In this document: in pieces, positions 52,790 to 63,456 of the stretch | Position numbering within the stretch: position 1 is the first letter of the stretch | Layout: each line of letters opens with the position of its first letter | NCBI RefSeq assembly: GCF_000211475.1 | Contig: NC_015474.1 | Span: 248,001-312,000, forward strand | Direction: 5' to 3' | From: Pyrococcus sp. NA2 | Lineage (GTDB): Archaea; Methanobacteriota_B; Thermococci; Thermococcales; Thermococcaceae | DNA length: 64,000 bases | The notes under the pieces: generated by a model | Seen by the model: the letters and a program-made list of their open reading frames with translations, nothing else | Told to the model about the DNA's origin: nothing | Databases searched by the model: none | Made by a program: the position numbers and the translations under genes

Positions 52790-53368
52790 ATGGTAATAAT
52801 TCCAAAGCCAATCGATCCCAGGGATATAAAGAAAATCAGAAAAGCATTAGGTATTACACAGGAAGAACTTGCACGAAAGGCTGGAGTTACTCAGGCCTAC
52901 ATAGCCAAGCTAGAGGCGGGAAAAGTTGATCCAAGGCTCTCAACTTTTAACAGAATTCTAAGAGCCCTTCTCGAATGCCAGAAGACAAGGGTAACAGCAA
53001 AAAACATAATGTCTTCTCCGATAATTTCGGTGGGGCCTGATGACAAGATAGAGAAAGTTGTCCGTCTCATGGAGAGGTACAACATCTCCCAGGTTCCAGT
53101 AATGGATAAGGACAAGGTTATAGGGTCGATAACTGAAAGACTTCTGGTGAGGAAAAGTCTTGAAGAGGAGGACATATACTCAAAGAAAGCCAAAGAGATT
53201 ATGGAAGAACCGTTTCCATCCGTTTCTGAAGATGAGGATCTTGAAGTAATAAAATACTTATTAGAAGATCATCAGGCAGTCATAGTACTTGGGAAAAATG
53301 GCAAACCTATGGGCATAATCACGAGGTCTGACATATTCAAATTTGGCAGAGAAACCAAAGGTGAATAA
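52790..53368 (+). CDS. XRE-type HTH and CBS-pair regulator
   Basis: 192 residues. Residues 10-64 are a Cro/CI-type helix-turn-helix (DIKKIRKALGITQEELARKAGVTQAYIAKLEAGKVDPRLSTFNRILRALLE). Residues 68-185 are two CBS domains (AKNIMSSPIISVGPDDKIEKVVRLMERYNISQVPVMD and AKEIMEEPFPSVSEDEDLEVIKYLLEDHQAVIVLGKNGKPMGIITRSDIF). CBS pairs bind adenine nucleotides, so it may sense energy state or SAM. The target genes are unknown; the proline dehydrogenase operon follows on the same strand. GGAGG lies 7 bases before the ATG. Confidence 0.9.
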   Translation: MVIIPKPIDPRDIKKIRKALGITQEELARKAGVTQAYIAKLEAGKVDPRLSTFNRILRALLECQKTRVTAKNIMSSPIISVGPDDKIEKVVRLMERYNISQVPVMDKDKVIGSITERLLVRKSLEEEDIYSKKAKEIMEEPFPSVSEDEDLEVIKYLLEDHQAVIVLGKNGKPMGIITRSDIFKFGRETKGE

Positions 53369-53427
53369 CCTTTTTATTAAAAAATTTTCAAAATTTCACA
53401 CATTAATATTCCTTTTAGGTGAAACCT

Positions 53428-54864
53428 GTGAGAATAAGGGAGCATCCAATTCTAGACTTCAAAGATAAGAGAAAGAAAAAGGTTACCATATACTACAAAG
53501 GACAACCAATTGAAGCTTACGAGGGGGAAACAATAGCTGCAGCACTTCACGCCGCAGGAATCAGGGTTTTGAATTATTCGAGAGTTAAGAAGAGACCCAG
53601 GGGTCTCTTCTGTGCGATAGGAAAATGTTCCTCTTGTCTAATGACAGTTAATGGTATTCCAAACGTTAGAACTTGCATAACTTTGGTTGAAGATGGAATG
53701 GTTATAGAGGAAAATAAAGCCGAACTCCCAAAGAATAAGGAAGGAGGTAAAAAGAAAGAAATCAAGAAAGTGAGGAGTGATATCATCGTAATAGGGGGCG
53801 GACCAGCAGGCATGATGGCGGCAATAAGTGCAAGTGATACTGGAGCCAAGGTTGTACTGATTGACGAGAATCCAATCCTAGGAGGACAACTTGTAAAACA
53901 AACTCACAAGTTCTTTGGAAAGAGAAGTCAATTCGCTGGAATTAGGGGAATTAAAATAGCCGAAATCCTTGAGGAAGAGATAAGAAAGAGAGACAATATA
54001 GACGTCTTTCTCCAAACTTCCGCAGTTGGAATATTTCAGAACGGAAATGAAAAACTTGTAGTGGGGGTTAGGAACGAAAGAGAACTAATAGAATTCTATG
54101 GAAGAGCAGTTATTGTAGCGACAGGAGCAATGGAAAGGACAATTCCATTTGAGAACAACGACCTCCCAGGAATCTATGGAGCTGGAGCGATTCAAACACT
54201 CATGAACACGTATGGAATTAAACCTGGAGAGAGATGTCTTATAGTTGGAGCTGGAAACGTTGGACTAATACTTGCATACCAATTAATTCAAGCTGGAGTC
54301 AAGGTTGAAGCAATAGTCGAGGCAATGCCAAAGATAGGAGGATACTTCGTTCATGCAGCGAAGGTCAGAAGGCTGGGAGTTCCAATATTAACTAGGCACA
54401 CGATAATAAAAGCAGAGGGGAAAGAGAGAGTTGAAAGAGCTATAGTGGCAGAGATAGACGAAAATTGGAATCCAATACCTGGGACGGAAAAGGTTTTTGA
54501 TGTCGATTTAATAGCGATAGCCGTCGGACTTAGACCAAGTGTAGAGTTATTGCAACAGGCTGGTTGTCAAATAAAGTATGTGAGGGAACTCGGAGGATAC
54601 GTTGCCATTAGAGATGAGTGGATGGAAACCACAGTAAGAGGGATTTTCGTAGCTGGAGATACGGCAGGAATAGAAGAGGCAACAACAGCCATGTTAGAAG
54701 GAAAAATAGCAGGGCTTGCAGCATCTTTAAGACTAGGAATTGCCGATGAAAAGTGGATAGAAGAGATAGAGAAAGCCGAAAGAGAGTTAGAGGAGTTCCG
54801 TTCTGGACCATTTGGAAAACACATATTGGAGGGCATTAGAAAACTTCTGGAGGGTTCAAAATGA
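53428..54864 (+). CDS. pdhA: Dye-linked L-proline dehydrogenase alpha subunit
   Basis: About 478 residues. It starts with a [2Fe-2S] domain like that of sarcosine oxidase alpha: Cys62, Cys67, Cys70 and Cys83 (CAIGKCSSC, then C). A flavoprotein disulfide-reductase fold follows, with FAD loop VIGGGPAGMMAAISASDTG and a second nucleotide loop CLIVGAGNVGLILAYQLI. In P. furiosus and Thermococcus the alpha subunit passes electrons from proline to NAD or acceptors. GTG at 53428 has AGGTGA 5 bases upstream, better than the GTG at 53419. It overlaps the ferredoxin-like gene by 4 bases. Confidence 0.9.
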   Translation: MRIREHPILDFKDKRKKKVTIYYKGQPIEAYEGETIAAALHAAGIRVLNYSRVKKRPRGLFCAIGKCSSCLMTVNGIPNVRTCITLVEDGMVIEENKAELPKNKEGGKKKEIKKVRSDIIVIGGGPAGMMAAISASDTGAKVVLIDENPILGGQLVKQTHKFFGKRSQFAGIRGIKIAEILEEEIRKRDNIDVFLQTSAVGIFQNGNEKLVVGVRNERELIEFYGRAVIVATGAMERTIPFENNDLPGIYGAGAIQTLMNTYGIKPGERCLIVGAGNVGLILAYQLIQAGVKVEAIVEAMPKIGGYFVHAAKVRRLGVPILTRHTIIKAEGKERVERAIVAEIDENWNPIPGTEKVFDVDLIAIAVGLRPSVELLQQAGCQIKYVRELGGYVAIRDEWMETTVRGIFVAGDTAGIEEATTAMLEGKIAGLAASLRLGIADEKWIEEIEKAERELEEFRSGPFGKHILEGIRKLLEGSK

Positions 54865-55367
54865 ATGAAATCCCAAATTATCTCAGGCATGGATTTATAA
54901 CTGTTGAGGAGCTTTTCTCAATTATACCAAAGCCAAGTGAAGAGAGACTAAGAAAAGGACCAGTTGCAATTCCGGAATGCCCACAGAGAATTCCATGTAC
55001 ACCTTGTAAAGAAGTATGCCCAACAAATGCAATAAAGATGGAAACACCAAATGATATTCCAATAGTCGACTATGAAAAGTGCATTGGTTGCTCCCTCTGT
55101 GTTCAGATATGCCCCGGACTCGCATTCTTCATGGTTCATTATATAGGGGATAAAGCAAGAGTAACGCTTCCCCATGAGCTTCTACCCCTTCCGAAGAGGG
55201 GAGAAAGTGTAAGGTTGCTAAACAGAAAAGGAGAAGAGGTTGGGATTGGCAAGGTTGTATCTGTGGTTCCAAGGGAGAAAACCAAGGGAGACACCCCAAT
55301 AGTTACCGTTGAGGTTCCAATAGAATTGGCCTGGGAAGTTAGAGCCATAAAGGTGGTGAGAGAATGA
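54861..55367 (+). CDS. pdhF: Ferredoxin-like subunit of proline dehydrogenase complex
   Basis: 168 residues. Iron-sulfur motifs are CPQRIPCTPCKEVCP and CIGCSLCVQICP, enough for two [4Fe-4S] clusters. The C-terminal part is a small domain without cysteines (GEEVGIGKVVSVVPREKTKGDTPIVTVEVPIELAWEVRAIKVV). In the alpha4beta4 or alpha-beta-gamma-delta proline dehydrogenases this delta subunit moves electrons between subunits. It overlaps both neighbours by 4 bases. Confidence 0.88.
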   Translation: MNEIPNYLRHGFITVEELFSIIPKPSEERLRKGPVAIPECPQRIPCTPCKEVCPTNAIKMETPNDIPIVDYEKCIGCSLCVQICPGLAFFMVHYIGDKARVTLPHELLPLPKRGESVRLLNRKGEEVGIGKVVSVVPREKTKGDTPIVTVEVPIELAWEVRAIKVVRE

Positions 55368-55627
55368 GAATAGTTTGTAGGTGCAATGACGTCACGGTTG
55401 AGGAAGTCGAGAAACTTATAGACGAAGGAGTAACTGACTTAGAGGAATTGAGGAGGTTACTTAGGATCGGCATGGGGCCTTGCCAAGGAAGAACTTGCAT
55501 CCCCCTGGTCATCTCAATTCTTGCGAGAAAAACTGGGAGAAGAGTGGAGGATATTGAACTTCCAAACGCTAGGTTTCCAACAAGACCCGTTAGGGTTGAG
55601 GCCTTTGTAGAGGAGGGAGAGAAATGA
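55364..55627 (+). CDS. pdhX: BFD-like [2Fe-2S] subunit of proline dehydrogenase complex
   Basis: 87 residues. Cys5, Cys7, Cys40 and Cys45 (CRC, GPCQGRTC) form the BFD-type [2Fe-2S] site. It corresponds to the gamma subunit of Thermococcales proline dehydrogenase. It is a free-standing version of the domain fused in bacterial sarcosine oxidase-like enzymes. The ATG overlaps the previous stop (ATGA), as does the next gene. Confidence 0.9.
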   Translation: MRIVCRCNDVTVEEVEKLIDEGVTDLEELRRLLRIGMGPCQGRTCIPLVISILARKTGRRVEDIELPNARFPTRPVRVEAFVEEGEK

Positions 55628-56757
55628 TTGGAATAATAGGAGGAGGAATAATAGGAGTTGCAACTGCATACGAGTTGGCAAAACTTGGAGAAGACGTTAT
55701 CGTCTTTGAGAAGAGGTATTTTGGCTCTGGCTCCACATTCAGATGTGCAAGTGGAATAAGAGCACAATTCACGGATGAGGCAAATATAAAGCTCATGAAG
55801 TACTCAATAGAAAAGTGGAAGAAGCTTAGCGAGGAGCTTGAGTATAACGTAATGTTCCAACAAACTGGTTATCTCTTCCTGGCGACCAGTGAAGAGGAAG
55901 TTGAAGCCTTTAAGAGGAACATAAAACTTCAAAATAAGTTTGGAGTTCCAACAAGATTAATATCACCAGAGGAAGCAAAAGAGATAGTACCACCTCTTAA
56001 CGAGAATGCATTTCTTGCAGGAGCCTGGAATCCTGAAGATGGAAAGGCAAGCCCATTTCACGCACTATATGGCTATAAGAAAGCTGGAGAGAGGCTCGGA
56101 GTGAAGTTCTACCCATATACAAAGGTTATCGGAATTGAGAAAGATGAAAAATGGATAATAAAAACTACAAGGGGAGAGTTTAGGGTTGATATAATTATTA
56201 ACGCCACGAATGCTTGGGGAAGAGAGATAAATGCTATGATAAACCTTGATGTCATTCCAATAAGACCATTCAAGCATCAACTTGTCAAGACGGAACCAAT
56301 CAAGAAAGGACAGATAGAACCTCTCGTTTGTCCTCCAGCCTGGAATGATAGTTACGTTATTCAGGATGGAGAAGACGGTGGTGTTATCTGTGGTACAGCT
56401 TTAGAATATGAGAGCAATCCAGATGATGTAACTCCAACCTACGATTTCGTGAAAGAAGTACTCAAATGGGCCGTAAAGATAATTCCAGCTCTAAGACACG
56501 TTCACGTTGTAAGACAATGGGCCGGTCACTATGCAAAGACTCCTGACAATAATCCGGCAATTGGAGAGTTGACTGAGGATTTCTATGTAGCCATTGGCTT
56601 CTCCGGACATGGATTCATGATGGCACCGGCAGTTGCTCAGGCTTTAGCTGAAAGAATAGTTAAGGGAAGAACAAAAGTTCCACTAGATTGGGAATGGTTC
56701 GATCCATGGAGGTTTGAGAGAGGCGAGCTTAGGACATCGGCATTCCAAATTGGTTAA
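55624..56757 (+). CDS. pdhB: Dye-linked L-proline dehydrogenase beta subunit (FAD)
   Basis: 377 residues, DAO family. FAD-binding GIIGGGIIGVATAYELAKLG lies at the N-terminus, followed by GSGSTFRCASGIRAQFTDEANIK. The substrate-side end is RQWAGHYAKTPDNNPAIGELTEDFYVAIGFSGHGFMMAPAVAQALAERIV. This is the proline-oxidising subunit; related sequences oxidise sarcosine or glycine derivatives, so substrate is inferred from the four-gene operon. It ends 4 bases inside the converging DUF106 gene. Confidence 0.9.
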   Translation: MIGIIGGGIIGVATAYELAKLGEDVIVFEKRYFGSGSTFRCASGIRAQFTDEANIKLMKYSIEKWKKLSEELEYNVMFQQTGYLFLATSEEEVEAFKRNIKLQNKFGVPTRLISPEEAKEIVPPLNENAFLAGAWNPEDGKASPFHALYGYKKAGERLGVKFYPYTKVIGIEKDEKWIIKTTRGEFRVDIIINATNAWGREINAMINLDVIPIRPFKHQLVKTEPIKKGQIEPLVCPPAWNDSYVIQDGEDGGVICGTALEYESNPDDVTPTYDFVKEVLKWAVKIIPALRHVHVVRQWAGHYAKTPDNNPAIGELTEDFYVAIGFSGHGFMMAPAVAQALAERIVKGRTKVPLDWEWFDPWRFERGELRTSAFQIG

Positions 56758-57281
56758 GCCATGTCCAATATCTTCCTTAATATTGAGCCTACTACATAGC
56801 TCGTTAGGAAGTACCATCCAAAGTAACCTAACTCATCAGGCTTGAGGGCCGAATGGTGCATCCTATGGAATATGTCAAATAGGAAGAAATTGAACGGATA
56901 CTTAACTATGGCAACCTCAAAGTACCATCTCCTCAGCCAACCCCAGAATATTATTACCAGTGGCCAAGAAATTAGCATTGGCTTGAAGAATGCATCCTTC
57001 ATTATCTCATTTTGCAATCTTAACAACTCGAGTTGCTTCTGTTGCAACTTTCTTAATTTTTTCTCGTCTCCTTTTTCTCTTGCCTTTTTAAATTCTTCCT
57101 GGAGCTCTTTGGCCATTTTTTGAAGTCTCTTCATTTTCTCCTGATCGACGAAGATGTAATTTAAGAACACAAAGAATGCTCCAAGTATTATTCCTGCCAC
57201 CGTTACTACCCACATTGGATGTGTATTCTCAAGTAAAGGGCCGAATATTTCATCCAAGGCAACATAAATCTCCTCAAGCAT
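56754..57281 (-). CDS. DUF106/EMC3-like membrane insertase
   Basis: About 175 residues with three predicted membrane helices: [39 protein letters not shown] and [20 protein letters not shown] charged coiled coil follows the first helix ([46 protein letters not shown]). This is the archaeal Oxa1-superfamily protein related to EMC3, TMCO1 and Get1, thought to insert membrane proteins. Its place after secY and adk fits such a role. ATG at 57281 overlaps the end of adk and follows GGTGG by 6 bases. Confidence 0.88.
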   Translation of the reverse strand: MLEEIYVALDEIFGPLLENTHPMWVVTVAGIILGAFFVFLNYIFVDQEKMKRLQKMAKELQEEFKKAREKGDEKKLRKLQQKQLELLRLQNEIMKDAFFKPMLISWPLVIIFWGWLRRWYFEVAIVKYPFNFFLFDIFHRMHHSALKPDELGYFGWYFLTSYVVGSILRKILDMA

Positions 57282-57864
57282 TTTCATCCACCGCCAAGTC
57301 CAGTATTTTCACCAATTCATTAACGGCCTCTTCAAGACCTTTATCTTCATGGTTCTCTATGATCTTTATCAGGGCATTCGAATGCATTGCGTAGGCTATT
57401 GCCGCAGCCCTATTTAAATCTTGATGTCTCTGTATTTGCTCTTCAGTTTCAACGTCTCTGTCCCTCTTTAGATCCCTGAGTCTCCTTCCCAATATTTCAG
57501 CAGGAGTAGCCTCGATTATAACTATAAAGTTTGGATTCAACGTCTTTATAACCTCGTATGGCAATCCAAGGAGGTAACCATGGGGGGTCTTTATGGTCGC
57601 ATGAGTATCGACAAGTATCGGCTGTTCTTTGGACATCGCAACGATCTTTTCAGCAACCTTCATCTGAAGCTTTCTTTGAATTTCAAGGGGCAGCTTTCTC
57701 ATCTCATCCCTATGCTTCACAAGTCCCTCCTTAACTGCCTCCTCGAACATTAGGTCACCAAAGTTTACTAATTTAAATTTAGCCTTTGTCCTCTGTAATG
57801 CTAACTTCGTGATAGTACTTTTACCAACTCCCGGTATACCAGTGATTATCACAACAAATGACAT
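57274..57864 (-). CDS. adkA: Archaeal adenylate kinase
   Basis: 196 residues, archaeal type. The P-loop is [39 protein letters not shown] and [44 protein letters not shown] are conserved. It interconverts AMP, ADP and ATP. Archaeal adk genes usually lie with secY, as here. ATG at 57864 has GGGTG 5 bases upstream. It overlaps the DUF106 gene by 8 bases and lies 53 bases after secY. Confidence 0.95.
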   Translation of the reverse strand: MSFVVIITGIPGVGKSTITKLALQRTKAKFKLVNFGDLMFEEAVKEGLVKHRDEMRKLPLEIQRKLQMKVAEKIVAMSKEQPILVDTHATIKTPHGYLLGLPYEVIKTLNPNFIVIIEATPAEILGRRLRDLKRDRDVETEEQIQRHQDLNRAAAIAYAMHSNALIKIIENHEDKGLEEAVNELVKILDLAVDENA

Positions 57865-57917
57865 CAAACACCCCCAAGAAGTGAAGAGTTAGGAGGCTTA
57901 AAATTATTATGGAAAAA

Positions 57918-59324
57918 TCAAGATGCAAAGAATCTTCTAAGCGCTGGGAACATTTCGCTTATCTGCTCCCTTGCGATCTCCTCATAGAACCTGTATAGTA
58001 TACCCACCGTAAGTAAGATTCCCGTTCCCGTACCTAGGGCCCCGAGGAAGTCTGCAAGCACTGCAATTAGAGCAACCGTCAATGATCCCCAGAATGTTAC
58101 ATAGGGTATGTACTTCTGGAGCACTCTCTCCAATGTCCTTGGATCCCTTCTGAATCCTGGAATCTGAAGCCCAGCCCTCTGGAGTTGTCTCGCTATGCTC
58201 TTTGCATTTAAACCAGTAAGCTCAACCCATAGGAATCCGAAGAGTAGGCTGAACATTACCGTTAGTAAAAGATAAACTATGGCCCTTACCGGATTATCAA
58301 TTACCGTGAATATGCTCCTTGGTGGTATTACATAAAGGACGAATCCACCTATTGGATTCCCTGTCGTTGGATCAAAGGTACCTAGCCAGGGGTGGCCAAG
58401 CCTATCTAGAACTCTAGCCCAGAGCTGGATGTTGGCGTAGAGAGCAAAGGTCAGAATTATTGGGATGTTGCTAACGTAGAGGAACCTTATTGGATACCTC
58501 CCCCTGATTGTTACTCCCCTGTATCCTAGGGGAATTTCAACACGCATGCTCTCAAAGTAAACGACAACTAGGAATACTATTATCGTTGCTATGACCGCCA
58601 TCATGTCCGGAGCTGCGCCACCCCTGTAGAATGCTCCCTTTAAATCTCCATTGAGTATGTGCTGAATGAAATATGGAATCGCACCCACTATAGCAGGCTT
58701 TCCTGTTAGGGGATCGATTATGTTGGGATCCGTGAGGGGATTTAGACTTCTTGTTAATATTCTCTGTGAAACTCCAGCTGCTATGAATAGGCTTATTCCA
58801 CTTCCTATACCCCACTTACTAACAAGTTCATCAAGTATTATCAGGATGATGCCACCAAGGGCCAACTGAATTATCATTAAGATCGCTATTGCATATGTCA
58901 CGTCCACTCCCACTCTACCGAAGGCTCCGCCAAGCACCCATATGGCCGCCTCAAAGAAGCACATGAATACGGAGAACACTCTCTGCAGTGCTTGATAAAA
59001 TCTCCTATCCTCTGGATTTGCCAAGTCAAGCTTAATTATCTCAGAACCCACCAATAGTTGAAGGATAATACCTGCAGTTACGATGGGCCCTATACCTAGG
59101 GTCAATAGCGAACCATTCCTACCAGCGAGAACGACTCTCAAGAACTGAAAGTAGTCTTGAATTCTCTGAGGAATACCATAAACGGGAATCTCTGCCAAGA
59201 TATAATACAAGATCAGCGCGAGTCCCGTCCACATGAATTTCTCCTTTAATGGGACGTGCCTTCTTGGTCTTTCAACCTCGGGAAACCACTTTTCCAGGGC
59301 ATACACTATTTCCCTTGCACCCAT
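57918..59324 (-). CDS. secY: Preprotein translocase SecY
   Basis: 468 residues, ten predicted membrane helices, forming the protein-conducting channel with SecE and Sec61 beta. Recognisable parts are [84 protein letters not shown] and GIQ-like [39 protein letters not shown] at 59324 follows GGTG by 6 bases. It is downstream of uL15 in the standard spc order. Confidence 0.97.
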   Translation of the reverse strand: MGAREIVYALEKWFPEVERPRRHVPLKEKFMWTGLALILYYILAEIPVYGIPQRIQDYFQFLRVVLAGRNGSLLTLGIGPIVTAGIILQLLVGSEIIKLDLANPEDRRFYQALQRVFSVFMCFFEAAIWVLGGAFGRVGVDVTYAIAILMIIQLALGGIILIILDELVSKWGIGSGISLFIAAGVSQRILTRSLNPLTDPNIIDPLTGKPAIVGAIPYFIQHILNGDLKGAFYRGGAAPDMMAVIATIIVFLVVVYFESMRVEIPLGYRGVTIRGRYPIRFLYVSNIPIILTFALYANIQLWARVLDRLGHPWLGTFDPTTGNPIGGFVLYVIPPRSIFTVIDNPVRAIVYLLLTVMFSLLFGFLWVELTGLNAKSIARQLQRAGLQIPGFRRDPRTLERVLQKYIPYVTFWGSLTVALIAVLADFLGALGTGTGILLTVGILYRFYEEIAREQISEMFPALRRFFAS

Positions 59325-59361
59325 AGCCAACACCTTAAGTTATAAATTCAAAAAAATAAAG

Positions 59362-59805
59362 TCATGCCAAGATTGCTTCTCCACCCGCAGCTTTTATTTT
59401 CTCTTCAGCCTTAGCTGAGAAAGCCTTTGCCTTGATGATCAAAGGCCTAGTTAACCTACCCGTACCAAGAACCTTATCTGCAAACTGGGTTGTATCGACT
59501 ACTATCTTGCCCTCTTCCTCATAGGCAATTCCCATCTGCATTAGCTCATCTAAGTGCTCGTCAATGAACTTTAGGTTCACAGTTCTAACTTCCCTCTGTA
59601 CTTCTGGAGGTCTTGAGAATCCTCTCTTACCTAAATGGTCTGGAGCATATTTTATCGTCCATGTCCATTTAGTTTTGTTTCTCTTACCCGTACCTGCCAT
59701 TCCTCTACCGCCCTTGCTTCCACCACCTCTGTGCTTCTTCTTACATCCCCATCCATGAGTGTGACTTCCACGAAGCTTTCTAACTTTCTTTCTCCTCCTG
59801 ATCAT
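59362..59805 (-). CDS. rpl15: Ribosomal protein uL15
   Basis: 147 residues. The archaeal/eukaryotic pattern is clear: [45 protein letters not shown] at the N-terminus and [35 protein letters not shown] at the end. The start is ATG at 59805, 6 bases after GAGGTG; the longer frame lies in uL30. Confidence 0.97.
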   Translation of the reverse strand: MIRRRKKVRKLRGSHTHGWGCKKKHRGGGSKGGRGMAGTGKRNKTKWTWTIKYAPDHLGKRGFSRPPEVQREVRTVNLKFIDEHLDELMQMGIAYEEEGKIVVDTTQFADKVLGTGRLTRPLIIKAKAFSAKAEEKIKAAGGEAILA

Positions 59806-59815
59806 CTTTTTCACC

Positions 59816-60283
59816 TCATAGCATCCTCTCAATTAACTCGTTTATCTTCTCGCCTCTATATCCCAAAGCTCCTCCCTCTTGGAATGATCTCTTCTTGCTT
59901 CCCCTGAATCCTCCCCTTGGTGGGTGTAGCCTAAACACGGGCTTTAGATTTGGAAGATCCTTGAGGCTCATCTCACCTTTTACTACCTTTTCAGCGAACT
60001 CCTCAATCGTCATTCCCAGCTTCTCCTTAACGTATTCATCAGTGACTGGCTTGTTTCCTATCAACCTACCTCTCTTTCTTATCAACTTTGCAAGGGTTTC
60101 AGCGTTTATTTCACCCCACGTTATGTAATCCTTAGCCTTCCTCAACATTCCTAGGTAACTGGGAGTATCATCAACTATGACACAATGGTTAACCCTATGG
60201 AGCCTAAGCATTGCCAATGTATCCCTAATTGGCTTCTTAACATTAACCCTGCCTCTTATTCTTATCACTGCAAGCTTTGCCAT
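59816..60283 (-). CDS. rpl30: Ribosomal protein uL30
   Basis: 155 residues, longer than bacterial uL30 as is normal in archaea. Motifs are [37 protein letters not shown] and the archaeal C-terminal extension [29 protein letters not shown] at 60283 follows GAGGTG by 6 bases. Confidence 0.97.
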   Translation of the reverse strand: MAKLAVIRIRGRVNVKKPIRDTLAMLRLHRVNHCVIVDDTPSYLGMLRKAKDYITWGEINAETLAKLIRKRGRLIGNKPVTDEYVKEKLGMTIEEFAEKVVKGEMSLKDLPNLKPVFRLHPPRGGFRGSKKRSFQEGGALGYRGEKINELIERML

Positions 60284-60293
60284 TATTATCACC

Positions 60294-61004
60294 TCACTCT
60301 AAAGTGAAGGTTGTTGGCATCGCTCTTCCAACCACTATTCCATATCTCTCAATCATCTCAGGAGTTATGGCAACCCTATTCGTATTGTAGAGGGCATTGA
60401 ATACCGCCTTAGCAAAGTTGACCGTAGTTCTGGTCTCACCAAATGTTTGAGACCAGACATCGTTTATTCCTGCAAGCCTTAGTATCTTCTTTCCGACGTC
60501 ACCTATAACCAATCCAAGTCCTCTTGGTCCAGGGATAAGCCTGACTCTAACGCTACCTTCCTTTCCTTCAACTGTGAATGGAACAGAGTGTGGTCTTCTA
60601 CACCTGCACTCCCAGGAGCCACAGCCTCTCTTTATCTCAATTATGTTGAGCTTGGCATAGTTTATTGCTTTCCTTATGGCCACTCCAACCTCTCTTCCGT
60701 GGCCAATTCCCAGACCGACGTATCCATCTCTGTTTCCAACTGCCGCAAGCACCCTGAATCTAACCCTTCTACCACTGTCCGTCATTCTAACTGTTAATGC
60801 AATGTCGATGATTTCCTGGTTTTCTCTTGCATTAACCTCAGGTAATAGCACATCAATTATCTCTGGCTCTTTGATCTGATAACCTCTTCTGAATATCTCG
60901 TGAATGTCAGTGATATGGCCCTCCTTAACCATCATACCTAATTTTGTCTTTGGTTGCCATTCATCCAAAACCCTCTTAGCGTATTCCTTCCACTCCTGGC
61001 TCAT
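60294..61004 (-). CDS. rps5: Ribosomal protein uS5
   Basis: 236 residues. The double-stranded RNA-binding and S5 regions are visible in [105 protein letters not shown] is an archaeal/eukaryotic feature. It overlaps uL18 by 4 bases. Confidence 0.97.
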   Translation of the reverse strand: MSQEWKEYAKRVLDEWQPKTKLGMMVKEGHITDIHEIFRRGYQIKEPEIIDVLLPEVNARENQEIIDIALTVRMTDSGRRVRFRVLAAVGNRDGYVGLGIGHGREVGVAIRKAINYAKLNIIEIKRGCGSWECRCRRPHSVPFTVEGKEGSVRVRLIPGPRGLGLVIGDVGKKILRLAGINDVWSQTFGETRTTVNFAKAVFNALYNTNRVAITPEMIERYGIVVGRAMPTTFTLE

Positions 61005-61612
61005 TCTCTCGCCCCCTCACCTTCAAATTTTTCAATTATTCTCGCCTTAACCTCCTCAAAATGCTCGGGGAGTTTTTCAGGATCAAGTCCCTTCTCGAGG
61101 TATCCTCCAAATTGCCTCCTAAACTTTTCTTCATCTTGCTCTTTCAACATCTTAGCATATTGAGCAATGTGCTCTCCCCTGATCCTATAATCATCTGGAA
61201 ATATCTCAGGACTGTGCGGAACGTTAAGTCCAGCATCCACTGCACCCTTCAGGACTGCGAATACTGAACTTCCCCTGACAGGCGGATGTAGGCCTATGTC
61301 GAGTATTGCCTCTTCAATTCCAGCCTTCTTAGCCTTGTAACCGATGAGCAAACCTAGGAGATATGCTGAGGGCGTGTTTCCACAGTGTCCCTTCCATCCG
61401 AAGTCCCTTATGAGTTCTCTGGTATGCGCTGAAACGAGTGTCCTGTCTCCCTTTGGATCGTAAACTATTATCTGAGCTATGTGATGGTTAAGGCTTTTCC
61501 TAACCACCAATCTGGGCTTTCCTGATTTGAGTAGCTTAAGCCTCTTCCTGTAGTTGGTTTTTCCCTCTCTTCTCCTCCTGAAGGGAACCCTATACCTAGG
61601 ACCGTGAGCCAT
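61001..61612 (-). CDS. rpl18: Ribosomal protein uL18
   Basis: 203 residues; binds 5S rRNA. It has the N-terminal [46 protein letters not shown] and the archaeal C-terminal extension [34 protein letters not shown] region. ATG at 61612 after GAGGTGAAAGAG is chosen over one three codons earlier. Confidence 0.97.
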   Translation of the reverse strand: MAHGPRYRVPFRRRREGKTNYRKRLKLLKSGKPRLVVRKSLNHHIAQIIVYDPKGDRTLVSAHTRELIRDFGWKGHCGNTPSAYLLGLLIGYKAKKAGIEEAILDIGLHPPVRGSSVFAVLKGAVDAGLNVPHSPEIFPDDYRIRGEHIAQYAKMLKEQDEEKFRRQFGGYLEKGLDPEKLPEHFEEVKARIIEKFEGEGARE

Positions 61613-61622
61613 CTCTTTCACC

Positions 61623-62075
61623 TCACTTCTTTAATAAACCGTGCTCTTCAAGGAACAGATAAAGCTGGTGCTTGTTCTTGAACTGTCCACCTTTAGCCCT
61701 TATGTAGAGCATTCTGTAGGTCTTCCTGTCAATCTTCTTCTGCTCCTTCAACTTTCTCAACTCCTTCCTGAGAGCTCTTATCGTCTTTATCCAAAGCTCC
61801 TTCTTACCCATCCTAGCTGTCTTCTTACCCTTTCTGCTTCCAGGACCCCTGTGTCTACCTTTCTTCTTCTGTTCATGCCTAATCCTCGCTCTATACCTAC
61901 TCTGTCCCTTTATTGGCTTCTTTTTAATGACGCCTTCCTTGATGAGCCTTCTAATATCTTCTCTTGTGATCGCGGATGCTACCTCATCAACCCTCTCAGG
62001 GTCAATCCAAATCCTATTCTCACCACACTTTAACAGTTCAGCGGCAATTCTCCTCTGCATTTTAAGCGTGTTCAT
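61623..62075 (-). CDS. rpl19e: Ribosomal protein eL19
   Basis: 150 residues, an archaeal/eukaryotic protein without bacterial counterpart. Motifs are [40 protein letters not shown] and the basic [43 protein letters not shown] precedes the ATG. Confidence 0.97.
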   Translation of the reverse strand: MNTLKMQRRIAAELLKCGENRIWIDPERVDEVASAITREDIRRLIKEGVIKKKPIKGQSRYRARIRHEQKKKGRHRGPGSRKGKKTARMGKKELWIKTIRALRKELRKLKEQKKIDRKTYRMLYIRAKGGQFKNKHQLYLFLEEHGLLKK

Positions 62076-62084
62076 AATCTCACC

Positions 62085-62477
62085 TCACAATCTTGGATTC
62101 AGAACCTTAATGCCCAGCTCCTCGGCCCTCTTAAGTATCTCAATCCTCTTCTTCTTACCAACAGTGTGGGCTATTCTAGCTGCCTGTCTCTTTGGATCAA
62201 GTTTCTCTAATTCCTTGACGTTGTGGATGAGGACTTCCTCATAACCACTTGGATGGAGGCCTCTAACAAGCCTTGGAGAGCTCCAACCAATGCTCGGTGA
62301 CCTTGGTTTGCCCTTTAGCTTAAGCCTCATCTTGCTGTCTATACCCTTTGGTCTCCTCCACTTTGGATCGTTCTTGAACTTTGGATACCTCCACCACTCC
62401 TGCCTAAGGAATCTTGGCTTCTTTCTTTTCAGCTTCGCCCTAACCCTAAGGAGCCTCCTAAATTCCCTCTCGTCCAT
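62085..62477 (-). CDS. rpl32e: Ribosomal protein eL32
   Basis: 130 residues. Archaeal/eukaryotic L32 signature: [75 protein letters not shown]. The start follows GAGGTGAGATAA-type spacing. Confidence 0.97.
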   Translation of the reverse strand: MDEREFRRLLRVRAKLKRKKPRFLRQEWWRYPKFKNDPKWRRPKGIDSKMRLKLKGKPRSPSIGWSSPRLVRGLHPSGYEEVLIHNVKELEKLDPKRQAARIAHTVGKKKRIEILKRAEELGIKVLNPRL

Positions 62478-62487
62478 TTATCTCACC

Positions 62488-63042
62488 TCAGAACGTTATG
62501 GGCTTTCCAGCCTTCTCAACTATGTAAATACCGTCCTGGAATACTCTCCTATCCCACTTCGTTATTCTCGTTGCCTGCTCGATGTTTGCTGCAGTTTGTC
62601 CAACGGCCTCCTTGTCTATTCCCTCAACTATTATCTCCTGGCCCTTAACCTTGACTGTGACTCCAGGAAGTATTTTGGCCTTTCTTGGAGCTTTCTCACC
62701 TAAGAAGTTCTCTATTATAACCTCATCTCCCTGAACCTTAACCGTTATTGGGAAGTGGCTGTAAACAACTTTAAGCTTGTAAGTGAAACCCTCAGTAACT
62801 CCCTTGATCATGTTGTTTATGTGAGCCTTGAACGTCCTAACTATTGCCACGTCCTTCCTCCTTGGAAAGTCCTTGTATATTACTACTTTTCCATCCTCCG
62901 TGAATATCTTAACTCCTGGCCAGAAGAACTTCCTCTCTAGCTCGCCCTTTGGGCCCTTAACCTTAACGGTATAATCTTGGACTGTAACCTCAACACCCTC
63001 TGGAATCTCAATCTCCTCTCTAATCCATGCATCCACTGGCAT
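62488..63042 (-). CDS. rpl6: Ribosomal protein uL6
   Basis: 184 residues, two repeated alpha/beta domains. Motifs are [53 protein letters not shown] and [39 protein letters not shown] at 63042 lies after GAGGTG; a start three codons earlier is possible. Confidence 0.97.
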   Translation of the reverse strand: MPVDAWIREEIEIPEGVEVTVQDYTVKVKGPKGELERKFFWPGVKIFTEDGKVVIYKDFPRRKDVAIVRTFKAHINNMIKGVTEGFTYKLKVVYSHFPITVKVQGDEVIIENFLGEKAPRKAKILPGVTVKVKGQEIIVEGIDKEAVGQTAANIEQATRITKWDRRVFQDGIYIVEKAGKPITF

Positions 63043-63052
63043 CTTTCCCACC

Positions 63053-63445
63053 TCAGTAGACGTAAGCTATCAATCTCCCTCCAATTCCCTTCTCTCTAGC
63101 TTCCTTATGACTCATAACTCCCTGGGACGTGGAGACTATTAAGATTCCAAAGTCGAAGGCAGGCAAGAACCTCTTCTCCCACTTCTCGTATTCGTCAGCC
63201 TTTACTGGAAATCTTGGCTTTATTGCGCCGGCCTTGTTTATTCTTCCCAATAGCTGAACTCTGTAAACTCCAGCCCTTCCATCGTCTATGAACTCAAACT
63301 CTCCGATGTATCCGTATTTCTGCATCACTCTGAGTACCTCACCTATTAGCTTTGACGCTGGCTTAATGTATATCTCCCTCTTTCCAACCCTCTCACTGTT
63401 CGTTATGTGTGATAAGGCATTTGCAAGTGGATCGAGTAGCGTCAT
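63053..63445 (-). CDS. rps8: Ribosomal protein uS8
   Basis: 130 residues. [77 protein letters not shown] and the C-terminal [34 protein letters not shown] are diagnostic for archaeal S8. Confidence 0.97.
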   Translation of the reverse strand: MTLLDPLANALSHITNSERVGKREIYIKPASKLIGEVLRVMQKYGYIGEFEFIDDGRAGVYRVQLLGRINKAGAIKPRFPVKADEYEKWEKRFLPAFDFGILIVSTSQGVMSHKEAREKGIGGRLIAYVY

Positions 63446-63456
63446 CTTTTTTCACC

